64,000 bases of DNA, taken from the NCBI GenBank assembly GCA_964016885.1, contig OZ024757.1:15085423-15149422 (forward strand), in the 5' to 3' direction. Below the pieces are notes generated by a model. The model saw nothing but the letters and a program-made list of their open reading frames with translations, made no database searches and was not told the origin of the DNA. The stretch is from Eledone cirrhosa. Its lineage: Eukaryota; Mollusca; Cephalopoda; Octopoda; Eledonidae. Of this stretch, positions 24,501 through 30,917 are shown piece after piece; the first letter of the stretch is position 1; each line of letters begins with the position of its first letter. The position numbers and the translations under genes are program-made.

Positions 24501-27500
24501 AATTTTCAAAGATTTCGTAATATAACAAACTTTCTTATTTAGAATTACAATGGAAGGTTTTTAGATAAATATAAACACTTTACAATAAGTTTAGTATCAA
24601 AGAACCAAGGGCCTTGATTCTGCATGACTGAATGTGGTCCTTTTGAATGACTGAGTGTGACCCTTCTGAAAGACGAAGTGTGGCTCTTTTGAAGGACAAA
24701 GTGTGGCCTTCTGGAAGACTAAGTGTGGTCCTTTTGAAAAGGTTAATTATGCGTGCTGCTTTCTGAAAGAAGCAAAATGTCTGAAGGCAATCCTTCATGT
24801 TGGGGCATATTTTTGCAGATTTCATTTTATTTAATTCTCATCATCATCGTTCAACGTCCATTTTCCATGCTAGCAGTAGTAGAATGGGCTGTCCTTTTGG
24901 GAAAGATCAGGTCAGAGGACCATGCTTCGCTCACCCAGGGTTGATTTTGGCTTGGTTTCTACAGCTGGATGCTCTTCCTAATGCCAACCACATTTACACT
25001 GTGTGCTTTTTGCCATGACACCAACATGGCCACTATACAGTGTGGATTGGGCGCTTCTTTTCAACTAATTATGGCTTGTAAAAAAAAAAGCTCAGCTATA
25101 TTTCTTTATTTACATATATAATTCAATAATCAATCAAGTTTCCATAACTGGTGTAGCCAGTTGTTAGAGTATCACTGTAGATGTGCTACAGGTGCAGCCA
25201 GTCGTTAGGGTACTACTCTAAATATCTGTGTGTCCATCATGGCATTCAATAGACCTTAGAAATACTTGATGGTGCCCATCTCCTCTCCAAGTGTATATTT
25301 ATATATTTTAGAAAATAACTGAAGTTTAGTAAGATAATATTTTACAAAATGTGGCCTTGTTAGATGTCAGATAATTTCTATGCAGTCTCGTAAACACAAA
25401 ACGATCCTCCCATTCTGAATATAAAATCTCTCCCAGCTTTCTATAATAGACATATAGAATTTATGTAGATAAACTGAATTTGAATTTTGGGTAATGACTG
25501 AAAGAATACAATCGTGAATGGGGTTCCTCCAAAGGATCTTTGGAGTAACGTTACTCGATAGAGTGTGTAGCTCAGAGATCAAAGAGTTACTCCTGGTAGA
25601 GCCACTACTTCTCTGAATTGAGAAATCACAACTTTGATACTATGGGCATGTGGTTAGAATGTCTCAGGAAAGAATCGCTGGACAGATTTTACAGACAAAA
25701 CCAACCAACAAGAGACCCAGGGGTAGACTCCGAGCAAGATGGTTGGTCATGCTTGGGGATCCAGCCAGATCAGTTAGAGACAGTAGCTTCTGACATGACC
25801 CGCTGGAAAGAGTGTTTGAGGACTCTGCTCCCACGACCCTCCCAGAAATAAGTGGGTGAAGAAGAAGAACTAAATTTGAAAACTTAACTGACCTGAAAGT
25901 TTCTTAAACTTCTCCACAACTTTCATATCAGCATCATTGAAGAGACATTTATAATGCTCATCTTTAAGCACCTGTGTCATCATCGCCACAAAGTTCTCAA
26001 GATAATAAGGAACACGGAACTGTACATCTCCATCTCCGTCAGCGTCCATCTCTTCAGGCTGTGAGCCTGTTCCTTCATCAAAGAATTCATCTGATTTACA
26101 TATATCTTCAGCGATTTCAATCTCTTTTAAAAGAGAGGAATCATTGTTAAAAGAATTTGAAGAACCCTGTTTTTCAAAATCAGGTAAATTTAGCTGCTGC
26201 TGTTGTTTATCATCCATTCCATCACCTGCCTGTACAAATTTTCTAGAATCTTTAGATGTCTTTAGTTCACTGGGTTTATCATCCATTCCATTACCTGATG
26301 ATAGAAGTTTTCTAGAATCTTTGGATGTCTTCCGTTCACTGGGTTTATCATCCATTTCCTCACCTGCCTGTAGAGATCTTCTAGAATCTTTGGATGTCTT
26401 CAGTTCACTGGATTTATCATCCATTTCCTCACCTGCCTGTAGAGATTTTTTAGAATCTTTGGATGTCTTTAGTTCACTGGGTTTATCATCCATTCCTGCC
26501 TGTAGAGATTTGCTTGCATCTTTTGGAGTTTTTAGTTCACCAGATATATCATCACTTGTAAAATCTGCTGTACAGCCATCAACAATGGCTGAACTCAAAC
26601 TTTTCTCTGTTGCATTAGTTAGATTTAATTTACATGAGCTGTTAGTGTCATTAGTTTTACTTTGTGAGGACGGAATATTTTGTATTCCTGACAGCAGATG
26701 TATTGAGTTATCACTGAGCTCACCATCAACCTTGTTGTTAACACCAAATACCGGTGCATGCTGTAATGCAGGTTTTGTTAATGGTGCAACTTCAGTTTGA
26801 TCTGAAGTCAATACCAATTGATTATCTGATGTTTCAATACAACTGTTATTAACAAGTGATGGTAATGTTTTAAGTCTTGCCGAAGATTCAGTTTGGTTTT
26901 CTGAGTCTAGAGAATTACTTAAACAATCTTTTATTCCATTTTCAGAGGATATGTCGATTATTTCAATACCATTCTTTGGTAATTTTTCTGTTTGTTTCTC
27001 ATTTCTTGTCCTCCTCTTCTTCAAAGACAACCGACTTTTTAGATACCTTCCTGACTGGTCACTATCACCACGTGGGTTACATGATTCACTTTGTGTATCT
27101 CGGCATGTCTGTGCGGTCAAGTAGGATGATTCAACCTCTGGAGATAGAAAAAGATAAAACTATATATATATATATTCGTGTGTATGCAAAAAGTAAACAG
27201 AAATAACAAAGCAAATGACACAGTACAATGAAGAAAATACACTAGTTTAACATTTGATATAGTAGAAAAAGTCTTAACATTTCAGACACTAGCCCTTCAT
27301 CACAAGATAGAATGAAAAGTAAAAGATGAAATAGAAAGATTGAGGACCATCGTGCATCTCTTCTGACAATTGCTAAACAATTTGAAGTGGCTGAGGACAC
27401 AGAGCACAGAGTCATTCAGGATGATCTGAACATGCAGAAAGTTTGTTCCCAAGGTGCCCTGAGTCTCTGGATCTACTGTTATGATCCAAAGACCAAGAGA

Positions 27501-29085
27501 CAGAGTGCCCAGTGGAAACATTCTGACTCCCCCAAAACCCAGGCAAAGCTGGTCCACTGGAAAGCTCATGATGATCCCTTTCCTTGACAGCAAGGGCATC
27601 ATCTATATCCACTGGGTCTCCAACACCCAGACAGTCAACAAACAGTACTATATAGAGGTTTTGAGGCAGTTCAGAAAGAGATTTCATTGCCAGACCAGAA
27701 CCCTTCAAATCTGGCCAGTGGCTCCTTCACCAGGACAATGCTCTCTGCAACCAATCCATCCAGGTAACCAACTACTTGGCCAATATGGGAATCATGACTA
27801 TCGCTCATCCTCCCTACACTCCAGACTTAGCCCCATGCAACTTCTGGATGTTCCCAAAGCTGAAGAAGCTCAGGAGTATCCGCTTTGAGGATGTGGTGGA
27901 GATGAAGGAGGCTGTGACTAGTGTCCCGGACACCTTCACTTTGTAGGACTACAAGGAGGGGCCGTCCAGAAGTCGCCGGAATGCTTCAACAAGTGAATAG
28001 AAGTTGAAGAATCCTTCTTTGAGGGAGACTAGAATTTTGTGTTGATTTGAGTTAAATAAATGTCTCTTTGATAAGTCTCAAAACCTTTGGAGTGTAGCTC
28101 ATATGTGTCTGTGGTTGTAAGTGTGTATGTGTAGTGAAGAACAGATTTTTAATGGATAAATGAGTAAAGGTGTGTAAGTGCAGTTTGGTCAGCAACAATT
28201 TTGCCTGCTAGCATTAGTCAAGCCAAACAAGGCTAGGAAACGAATGTTTGTTACACAGGACATCTGGCATGATGGCGTATGTAGGTTGGGCAAGTTAAGA
28301 TTAGCCATTCTGCCGCATTCCTTTCCATTCCATTATTAATGGGTGGTTATTCTTTTTTTGTCCATGTCTTGCATTTGATGATGTGTTTGCGGAAGAGGAG
28401 TTGGTGTTGATGTGCTCTTTAATTCGAAGGTGTAAGGGTCAAATAGGGCTACCAATGTAATTGGCTGCCCTTGTCACATTCCAACTTGTACACCACATGT
28501 GTAGTGGGTCAAGCAATTGCTTAGGGTGCATCTGTTCTCTTCCTTGTTGCTAGCAATGACTAAGTATCCATTCTCATATTTTTGTTCTAGTTGGAAAGGT
28601 TTCTTTAATTATAACCAAAAATCTCACTAACTTCTTTCTTTCACATGCTAAATATCGCATTCATATAAGATGATGTTCTATGTGTATTGAGATGTACAAT
28701 TTATCTGTGTGTGGAGGGCTGACATAGATATCAGCAACCTATCACTATCCTAAATATACAAGCCTGGACAGAACACCAACCAACCATATCAATCTTATAA
28801 GACTTGGACGACCTATAAAAGTCAAGAATACTGCCTCTTCTTCCTGTAACAAAACAAAAATAACAGATACATACCCTCTGAATCATTTAATGGATTTCGT
28901 TTCCTTTTATGAACTTTAACAGGTGAGTCTGAAGTGCGAGGTCTTTTAACTTCAACACTTTCTACATTTTGTCTGTCAAATGAGGAATTTGTAGCACCCT
29001 TCTTGAAAAAATGTTCAATTTTGCACTGTTTGTCCGTGTTTGAAGAAACCCCTTTGGGCAAACGTTTATGACTTTTAGGAGCCAT
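5418..29085 (-). CDS. FAN1: FAN1, Fanconi-associated nuclease 1 (14 coding exons)
   Basis: Structure-specific nuclease of interstrand-crosslink repair. In other animals it cuts 5' flaps in the nucleus, is recruited through FANCD2/PCNA, and limits repeat expansion. Exons from 5' to 3': 28875-29085, 25893-27137, 23922-24062, 22111-22318, 20540-20674, 19711-19809, 17077-17211, 15421-15649, 13933-14094, 11278-11443, 9384-9580, 6980-7078, 6151-6279, 5418-5579. All junctions are GT-AG and in phase, giving 1105 residues (human protein about 1017). Order: PIP box 20-27; disordered repeats; conserved core from about 460; SAP-like region about 550-585; TPR-like helices; VRR-NUC about 905-1095 with E915, D1040, E1055 and K1057, spaced like human E834, D960, E975 and K977. 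No UBZ finger is visible. The start is the only Met before the PIP box; a 3' splice site 4 bases upstream implies a noncoding first exon. Identity is based on recalled human FAN1 and is secure across the core. Confidence 0.96.
5468..5473 (-). other. Potential 5' splice site inside FAN1 exon 14
   Basis: GTAAGT follows ...CATATAAAAC, exactly where similarity to FAN1 stops. If used, coding exon 14 would be 5474-5579 and a further short exon would be needed; none was recognised below 5418. Confidence 0.5.
5618..5713 (+). mobile_element. TTAA-MITE, 3' half only
   Basis: Carries GAGAGAATTCTGGCCGGATA and ends AAATGCTAAAGGGTTAA, identical to the right end of complete copies. Confidence 0.75.
5714..6110 (-). 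mobile_element. LINE/SINE tail, variant 2
   Basis: CTGCTAGCAAGG end, then two approximately 150-bp repeats with CTTTGACACAACTG and GGTTTTCTATGGCTGG. The same element lies at 58470-59060. Occupies the intron between FAN1 exons 13 and 14. Confidence 0.6.
6151..6279 (-). CDS. FAN1: FAN1 exon 13: catalytic aspartate
   Basis: Residues 1010-1052. GGxL-type substrate loop and SGFPDLTLW with D1040, equivalent to human D960. Confidence 0.96.
6430..6610 (+). mobile_element. LINE reverse-transcriptase fragment
   Basis: Translates to [18 protein letters not shown] and FVSSFIYLG, the RT motif and thumb entry typical of jockey/CR1-type LINEs. Too short to be active. Confidence 0.7.
6712..6907 (+). mobile_element. 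Complete TTAA-MITE
   Basis: TTAA-CCCTTT at the left, AATGCTAAAGGG-TTAA at the right, about 196 bp. No coding capacity. Ends plus TTAA suggest mobilisation by a piggyBac-type transposase (inference). Confidence 0.85.
6980..7078 (-). CDS. FAN1: FAN1 exon 12
   Basis: Residues 977-1009, including [13 protein letters not shown] in place of the human SWDRFTSLQQAQ region. Phase 0 at both ends. Confidence 0.93.
7190..7325. repeat. Approximately 33-bp repeat, four units
   Basis: Units of the form ATATATAAAAAAACTTCTTTCGTGGGTAT. Short, diverged, between FAN1 exon 12 and a LINE. Confidence 0.6.
7322..9148 (-). mobile_element. Internally deleted LINE with PHD-like finger
   Basis: Minus-strand order: endonuclease-RT linker (9148-8650: [30 protein letters not shown]); a junction at (TA)n (8615-8640) where the RT core including YADD is missing; RT motif [14 protein letters not shown]; a C4HC3 finger; thumb region [12 protein letters not shown] and [11 protein letters not shown]-terminal [12 protein letters not shown] and [10 protein letters not shown] ending about 7714; then the noncoding tail to (ATC)n at 7322. 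It is a jockey/CR1-like non-LTR element by motif; the clade is uncertain. Inactive because of the deletion. Confidence 0.85.
8363..8494 (-). other. C4HC3 (PHD-type) zinc finger within the LINE ORF
   Basis: CSVCRKG ... [12 protein letters not shown] ... CGRC. Spacing is C-x2-C-x10-C-x2-C-x4-H-x2-C-x14/15-C-x2-C, between the RT domain and the thumb/C-terminal part. Confidence 0.7.
9178..9375. repeat. Cryptic CA-rich microsatellite
   Basis: ACACAGA/CATACA-type words with GAAATACA interruptions. It abuts FAN1 exon 11 on its donor side. Confidence 0.7.
9384..9580 (-). CDS. FAN1: FAN1 exon 11: catalytic glutamate
   Basis: Residues 911-976. GIHAEGS carries E915, equivalent to human E834. Then come [15 protein letters not shown] and [12 protein letters not shown], both strongly conserved. 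Confidence 0.96.
9654..10871 (+). mobile_element. TTAA-MITE with an 18-fold internal 60-bp expansion
   Basis: Left end TTAATCCTTTAGCATTTACA at 9654 and right end CTAAAGGGTTAA at 10871 are those of the MITE. Between them the piece from TTACATTACTC to CCTCACATAACA is repeated about 18 times, mostly at exactly 60 bp with one 55-bp unit near 10021. Variants are T/A at CATTTTCATT/CATTTACATT and the T-run. The 333-codon open frame here is a by-product of a unit divisible by three. Confidence 0.92.
10872..10926 (+). mobile_element. Extra MITE right-end fragment
   Basis: A second, shorter copy of the right end (GTTTAAATGGTAAAGAGTTAA-like) directly follows the expanded MITE. Confidence 0.6.
10966..11152 (-). 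mobile_element. SINE-A
   Basis: Reverse of the SINE-A body: GGCACAAGGCCATCAATTTT, GACCCCAGTGCATTACTGG, TGCTGCAAAGCATATTGTC. Confidence 0.75.
11278..11443 (-). CDS. FAN1: FAN1 exon 10: start of nuclease domain
   Basis: Residues 856-910. [19 protein letters not shown] matches human CSVEELALAHYRRSGFDQG, the entry to the VRR-NUC fold. Confidence 0.95.
11515..11800 (-). mobile_element. Two consecutive truncated SINE-A copies
   Basis: 11515-11662 and 11672-11800 both begin at GCACAAGGCCA-type ends and stop within the body at GACTGGATCAAAT, without the tRNA head. Confidence 0.7.
11838..12120 (+). mobile_element. Probable LINE-related coding fragment
   Basis: A frame reading [20 protein letters not shown] and [19 protein letters not shown] resembles the VIPVVVGALGAV / LLQKTALLGTARILR region I associate with non-LTR ORFs. 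Low certainty. Confidence 0.4.
12127..12320 (-). mobile_element. LINE C-terminal fragment
   Basis: Minus-strand translation includes [20 protein letters not shown], the RR-L-GHV-RM motif of LINE C-termini. Confidence 0.65.
12611..13010 (-). mobile_element. 5'-truncated LINE, C-terminus plus tail
   Basis: (ATC)n end at 12611, tail text CACTTTACAGTGTGGGCTGG, then the reverse of the ORF end (GTGACGCCAGAGGTCACGG). Same family as 17395-17965 and 41554-42468. Confidence 0.8.
13049..13309 (+). mobile_element. TTAA-MITE with a nested LINE/SINE tail
   Basis: Left TTAACTCTTTAGCATTTACA and right AATGCTAAAGGGTTAA. Internal bases 13082-13131 are a foreign tail ending in (GAT)n, placed inside the TACTCTATA...ACTATTG segment. 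Confidence 0.8.
13316..13885 (-). repeat. LINE-tail fragment expanded into an approximately 49-bp array
   Basis: After a tail fragment (13316-13455), eight units of GGGTGGACTGGGTACCTTTT plus a CAGCACCAAATTGACCATCTGACA-type half follow at 49-54 bp spacing. The unit is the TAAAGTGG...AAAGCACCCAG tail module read in reverse. Confidence 0.8.
13933..14094 (-). CDS. FAN1: FAN1 exon 9
   Basis: Residues 802-855. [20 protein letters not shown] and [10 protein letters not shown] match human GHRLSLYQRAVRL context. Phase 0 at both ends. Confidence 0.94.
14213..14592 (+). mobile_element. Full-length SINE-B
   Basis: tRNA-like head GGCTTAGTGGTTAGAGCATT with B box GGGAGTTCAATTCTC, middle CTTTATTTCACATTGCTTCAG, then the tail GTGGTCGTGGAGGTGCCATG through AAAGCGGACGT to (GAT)n. 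Confidence 0.88.
14600..15400 (+). repeat. Four tandem SINE-like units, one holding a TTAA-MITE
   Basis: 14620-14720 is a LINE RT scrap (FCYLDDRI). Units with GACTGGTGTCCTGTCCAGG, AGTCTTTTACTCTCAG and AACTGAGATAAG start near 14744, 15073, 15180 and 15261. A similar single unit lies at 60730-60870. Confidence 0.7.
14874..15071 (-). mobile_element. Complete TTAA-MITE (reverse orientation)
   Basis: TTAACCCTTTGGCATT at one end, AATGCTAAAGGATTAA at the other, 198 bp, inserted in the TTAA of a GACTTTAACCCTGTGA context. Confidence 0.88.
15421..15649 (-). CDS. FAN1: FAN1 exon 8: TPR-like helices
   Basis: Residues 725-801. [33 protein letters not shown] and [17 protein letters not shown] match the most conserved helical stretch of FAN1. 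Confidence 0.96.
15720..15960 (-). mobile_element. Truncated SINE-A and a LINE-tail piece
   Basis: 15725-15830 has GGCACAAGGCCAGCAATTTT and ACTGGTACTTTTATC; 15870-15960 has the GGACTGGGTGCTTTT tail module. Confidence 0.6.
15958..16825 (+). mobile_element. Decayed LINE C-terminal half
   Basis: Order as in the 7322-9148 element: [12 protein letters not shown], finger remnant [63 protein letters not shown]. Many frame breaks. A separate subfamily, since its end ([15 protein letters not shown]) matches 45986-46200 rather than 41554-42468. Confidence 0.8.
16820..17040. repeat. ATC microsatellite and short tail
   Basis: GATCATCAT-type words for about 140 bases, then TCTTACGTCCGCTTTTCCC, a reversed LINE/SINE end. 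Confidence 0.7.
17077..17211 (-). CDS. FAN1: FAN1 exon 7
   Basis: Residues 680-724, a helical segment ending in a lysine-rich run (KKDKKLKK) that is absent from the human protein as I recall it. Confidence 0.9.
17240..17360 (-). mobile_element. Truncated SINE-A
   Basis: GGCACAAGGCCAGTAATT, then GGTACTTTATTTTATCGACC and GATGAAAGGCAAAGTCAACT. Confidence 0.7.
17395..17965 (+). mobile_element. Young 5'-truncated LINE
   Basis: Begins inside the ORF at [22 protein letters not shown] end GTC-stop near 17661, complete tail, (GAT)n, embedded in (AT)n on both sides. About ten differences in 270 bp from the 41899-42163 copy (counted by eye). Confidence 0.88.
17966..18498. other. No recognisable gene
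   Basis: Intron 6 sequence of FAN1 (between exons 6 and 7, 17212-19710). No family-level repeat or coding signal recognised. Confidence 0.4.
18499..18552. repeat. (AT)n microsatellite
   Basis: About 27 uninterrupted AT units. Confidence 0.95.
18553..19600 (+). mobile_element. LINE RT remnant with YADD, interrupted
   Basis: [12 protein letters not shown] text near 18610, [16 protein letters not shown] text near 18790, then [15 protein letters not shown] (18873-18917), the RT catalytic box. [15 protein letters not shown] follows. Thumb LVDSFCYV lies near 19440 and [13 protein letters not shown] near 19530. Frameshifted throughout; the segment at 19175-19378 is foreign. Confidence 0.8.
19175..19378 (-). 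mobile_element. Fragment of a second LINE nested in the first
   Basis: Minus-strand translation gives [19 protein letters not shown] and [15 protein letters not shown], a typical LINE C-terminus, opposite in orientation to the surrounding RT remnant. Confidence 0.65.
19711..19809 (-). CDS. FAN1: FAN1 exon 6
   Basis: Residues 647-679. [20 protein letters not shown] then FRSRDDLIR matches the human VNLGRMEFPSYTI ... DRDDLIRY block. A second CAG 8 bases downstream would break the frame, so the upstream acceptor was chosen. Confidence 0.94.
19880..20310 (+). repeat. Degenerate 52-56-bp array of LINE-tail modules
   Basis: About eight diverged units of CACTCTGTAAAATGGTAGTG and GATAAAATGCACC, homologous to the tail module in SINE-B and the LINE. 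Confidence 0.7.
20540..20674 (-). CDS. FAN1: FAN1 exon 5
   Basis: Residues 602-646. [19 protein letters not shown] corresponds to human residues following the SAP domain. Acceptor ATTACAG, donor GTAAGT. Confidence 0.92.
20722..21066 (+). mobile_element. SINE-B
   Basis: Intact head (GGCACATGGCTTAGTGGTTA), shortened tail with a single module, (ATGA)n end. About 48 bases 3' of the genomic edge of FAN1 exon 5. Confidence 0.85.
21122..21320 (+). mobile_element. TTAA-MITE, left TTAA lost
   Basis: Left CTCTTTAGCATTTACATTAC, right AATGCTAAAGGGTTAA. Confidence 0.8.
21480..22020 (+). mobile_element. SINE-A with an internal 39-bp expansion
   Basis: Head GGCAGAGTTGTTAGAGTGTT, then the body unit GGGTCAATAAAATAAAGTAC plus CAACCACCTTTACCTTTC repeated about nine times at 39 bp (21655-21990). 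The first unit or two still read like the ordinary SINE-A body (TTTCATCCTTTCGGGGTC). Confidence 0.85.
22111..22318 (-). CDS. FAN1: FAN1 exon 4: SAP-like region
   Basis: Residues 533-601. [14 protein letters not shown] followed by [17 protein letters not shown] matches the SAP-type helix pair used for DNA binding in FAN1. Confidence 0.95.
22405..22500 (+). repeat. 24-bp pyrimidine-rich repeat, four units
   Basis: Units of CTGCTCTTATTCCAACCA plus CCC-type spacer. Confidence 0.75.
22598..22932 (+). mobile_element. SINE-B, head truncated
   Basis: Starts at CATTGGCCTTGCAATC and continues through the tail to ATGATGATGA. A run of C follows (about 22953-22970). Confidence 0.82.
22933..23900. other. 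Unassigned, probably decayed transposon
   Basis: Relatively GC-rich block (23080-23830) without a stable open frame. No motif was recognised with confidence. It differs in composition from the AT-rich intron around it, which favours an old insertion. Confidence 0.35.
23922..24062 (-). CDS. FAN1: FAN1 exon 3
   Basis: Residues 486-532. Contains [16 protein letters not shown] and [16 protein letters not shown], which align with the conserved human block GQKLYVRLFQRKLSW. Phase 1 at both ends. Confidence 0.95.
24160..24450. repeat. Foldback element with tRNA-like loop
   Basis: Arms of about 95 bp (24204-24292 and 24326-24428) are inverted copies (AGAAATAGAAGCTTTTGCCG with its complement). The loop on the minus strand contains GGTTCGACTCCC, a perfect Pol III B-box core. 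Confidence 0.8.
24590..24760. repeat. Approximately 30-bp repeat, five units
   Basis: Units of CTTTTGAAGGACAAAGTGTGG, diverged. Confidence 0.7.
24838..25066 (-). mobile_element. LINE/SINE tail
   Basis: (ATC)n, TTCAACGTCCATTTTCCATG, then TTCTACAGCTGGATGCTCTT and the ACTATACAGTGTGGATTGGG module. Confidence 0.72.
25067..25479. other. No recognisable gene
   Basis: AT-rich intron sequence with a short direct repeat GTGTAGCCAGTTGTTAG / GTGCAGCCAGTCGTTAG at about 25150 and 25193. Confidence 0.4.
25480..25865 (+). mobile_element. LINE C-terminus of another family
   Basis: Translates to [17 protein letters not shown] and [10 protein letters not shown] with frame shifts, the GHV-RM and RPRGRPRTRW motifs of CR1/L2-like elements. 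Lies next to the 3' edge of FAN1 exon 2. Confidence 0.7.
25893..27137 (-). CDS. FAN1: FAN1 exon 2: disordered N-terminal region with 23-aa repeats, start of core
   Basis: Residues 71-485. Acidic, Ser/Lys-rich and low in hydrophobics. Five units of the type [20 protein letters not shown] lie in the middle. The exon ends with the first conserved FAN1 block, [17 protein letters not shown] and [10 protein letters not shown], matching the human region before the SAP domain. Confidence 0.95.
26203..26550 (-). repeat. 69-bp coding minisatellite in FAN1 exon 2
   Basis: Five in-frame units of 69 bp (23 codons). The GGTTTATCATCCAT motif recurs at 26272, 26341, 26410 and 26479, with edge units at about 26203 and 26540. 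Units differ by a few substitutions and small in-frame indels. Confidence 0.85.
27296..28090 (+). mobile_element. Mariner transposase relic in FAN1 intron 1
   Basis: In shifted frames: [46 protein letters not shown], a [10 protein letters not shown] box, then [20 protein letters not shown]. The second and third catalytic aspartates (HQDN, TPDLAP) remain; the first box and the reading frame are destroyed. A different mariner subgroup from 2473-3290. Confidence 0.85.
28091..28874. other. No recognisable gene
   Basis: Rest of FAN1 intron 1. I looked for a UBZ-type C-x2-C exon on the minus strand and did not see one, but short exons cannot be excluded by eye. Confidence 0.35.
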
Positions 29086-29089
29086 GCCG
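28875..29089 (-). CDS. FAN1: FAN1 coding exon 1: start codon and PIP box
   Basis: Encodes residues 1-70. ATG is 29083-29085, and the exon probably begins at 29089 after TTTCAG, so the 5' UTR is spliced. QCKIEHFF (residues 20-27) fits the PIP-box consensus Q-x-x-I/L/M-x-x-F-F. Basic clusters KRPR and KRKRN could act as nuclear localisation signals. The donor is GTATGT. Confidence 0.9.
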
Positions 29090-29106
29090 CTGAAATTTAA
29101 GAAATC

Positions 29107-30130
29107 AAAACAATACATTGTACAGGTGTATGTACAACATATATACATGTGAACATACAACATACCACACATATACATATGTACACACAACATATATACA
29201 TTTGTATACACAACATACAATATATATACATATGTACTCACTACATACCACATATATACATGTATACACAACATACCATATATACACATGCGTACACACA
29301 ACATAACGCATACATGTGTACACACAACATACCACATATATACATGTGTACACACTACATCCAACATATATACATGTGTACACACTACATCCAACATATA
29401 TACATGTGTACACACTACATACAACATATATACATGTGTACACACTACATACAACATATATACATGTGTACACACTACATACAACATATATACATGTGTA
29501 CACACTACATACAACATACAACATATATACATGTGTACACACTACATACAACATATATACATGTGTACACACTACATACAACATATATACATGTGTACAC
29601 ACTACATCCAACATATATACATGTGTACACACTACATACAACATATATACATGTGTACACACTACATACAACATATATACATGTGTACACACTACATCCA
29701 ACATATATACATGTGTACACACTACATACAACATATATACATGTGTACACACTACATACAACATATATACATGTGTACACACTACATACAACATATATAC
29801 ATGTGTACACACTACATACAACATATATACATGTGTACACACTACATCCAACATATATACATGTGTACACACTACATCCAACATATATACATGTGTACAC
29901 ACTACATCCAACATATATACATGTGTACACACTACATCCAACATATATACATGTGTACACACTACATACAACATATATACATGTGTACACACTACATCCA
30001 ACATATATACATGTGTACACACTACATACAACATATATACATGTGTACACACTACATACAACATATATACATGTGTACACACTACATACAACATATATAT
30101 ATGTGTACACACTACATACAACATATATAT
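29107..30130. repeat. 30-bp minisatellite touching FAN1 coding exon 1
   Basis: About 33 units of CATATATACATGTGTACACACTACATACAA-type sequence, very regular from 29330 on, with A/C variation at CATACA/CATCCA. Starts within about 20 bp of the 3' splice site before the start codon. Confidence 0.92.
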
Positions 30131-30205
30131 ATAGTTGTCCCCCGGTATTCGCAGGGGGTTATGTTCCTAGAGCACCTGCAAAGAGTGAAAAACCTCGAAA
30201 AGTCG
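30131..30205 (+). mobile_element. Terminal piece of a Tigger/pogo-like MITE
   Basis: GTTGTCCCCCGGTATTCGC and GGGGGTTATGTTCCTAGAGC resemble the ends of pogo-type MITEs; a related copy starts at 31726. Confidence 0.45.
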
Positions 30206-30800
30206 ACCTTACCCAATTACACCTGTCAAAGGCGATGACACACGACCGTGACCTCTGGCATCACGCAGTAATACAGAAGACCCGACACCCCATGGGTACA
30301 AGCCAAAGCTGAAGCATATAGACAATATGCCCCCACACCCTCCCACTGCAAAGAAGCACCCAGCCCACACTGTAAAGTGGACATGTAGGCGCCACGGAAA
30401 AAAGCACCCAGCACTCACTGTAAAATGGCCATGTAGGCGCCACAGAAAAAAGCACTCAGCACTCACTGTAAAGTGGACATGTAGGTGCCACGGAAAAAAG
30501 CACCCAGCACTCACTGTAAAGTGGACATGTATGTATGTGGTATGTTGTGTAGGCGCCACGGAAAAAAGCACCCAGCCCACACTGTAAAGTGGACATGTAG
30601 GCGCCACGGCAAAAAGCACCCAGCACTCACTGTAAAAAAGCACCCAGCGCTAAACTGTAAATGAGGTTGGTGTTAGGAAGGGCATCCAGCCGTAGAAACA
30701 AAGCCAAAATCAGTTCAGTATAAGGAAGACATGGTCATCTGATCTGGCTTGTCGCACAATAGGACAACTCGTCTAACCCATGCTAGCGTTGAAAAATAGA
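30206..30800 (+). mobile_element. 5'-truncated LINE with expanded tail
   Basis: Begins at GACCTTACCCAATTACACC of the LINE ORF. The tail module GTAAAGTGGACATGTAGGCG plus CCACGGAAAAAAGCACCCAG is present about seven times (30345-30650) instead of two. One unit has a TATGTATGTGGTATG insert. Confidence 0.85.
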
Positions 30801-30917
30801 CGGGCACTGCTTGATATGCAACATTTTTTGTAATGCTCATGCTTAAGTATCAAGTGATGACATTACTCGAAATCGAATTGCAGCCATCATGTATGTATGT
30901 GTGTGTATATATATATT

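Noticed and set aside
25870..27120. Plus-strand 218-codon frame opposite FAN1 exon 2
   Set aside because: Mirror of the repetitive coding sequence of FAN1; the minus-strand frame matches a known protein and has good splice sites.
27412..27708. Minus-strand frame in FAN1 intron 1 as an extra FAN1 exon
   Set aside because: It is antisense to the mariner relic and has no UBZ or FAN1-like motif.
29105..30312. Open frames of 200-390 codons on both strands
   Set aside because: Translation of the 30-bp minisatellite; frames stay open because the unit is divisible by three.
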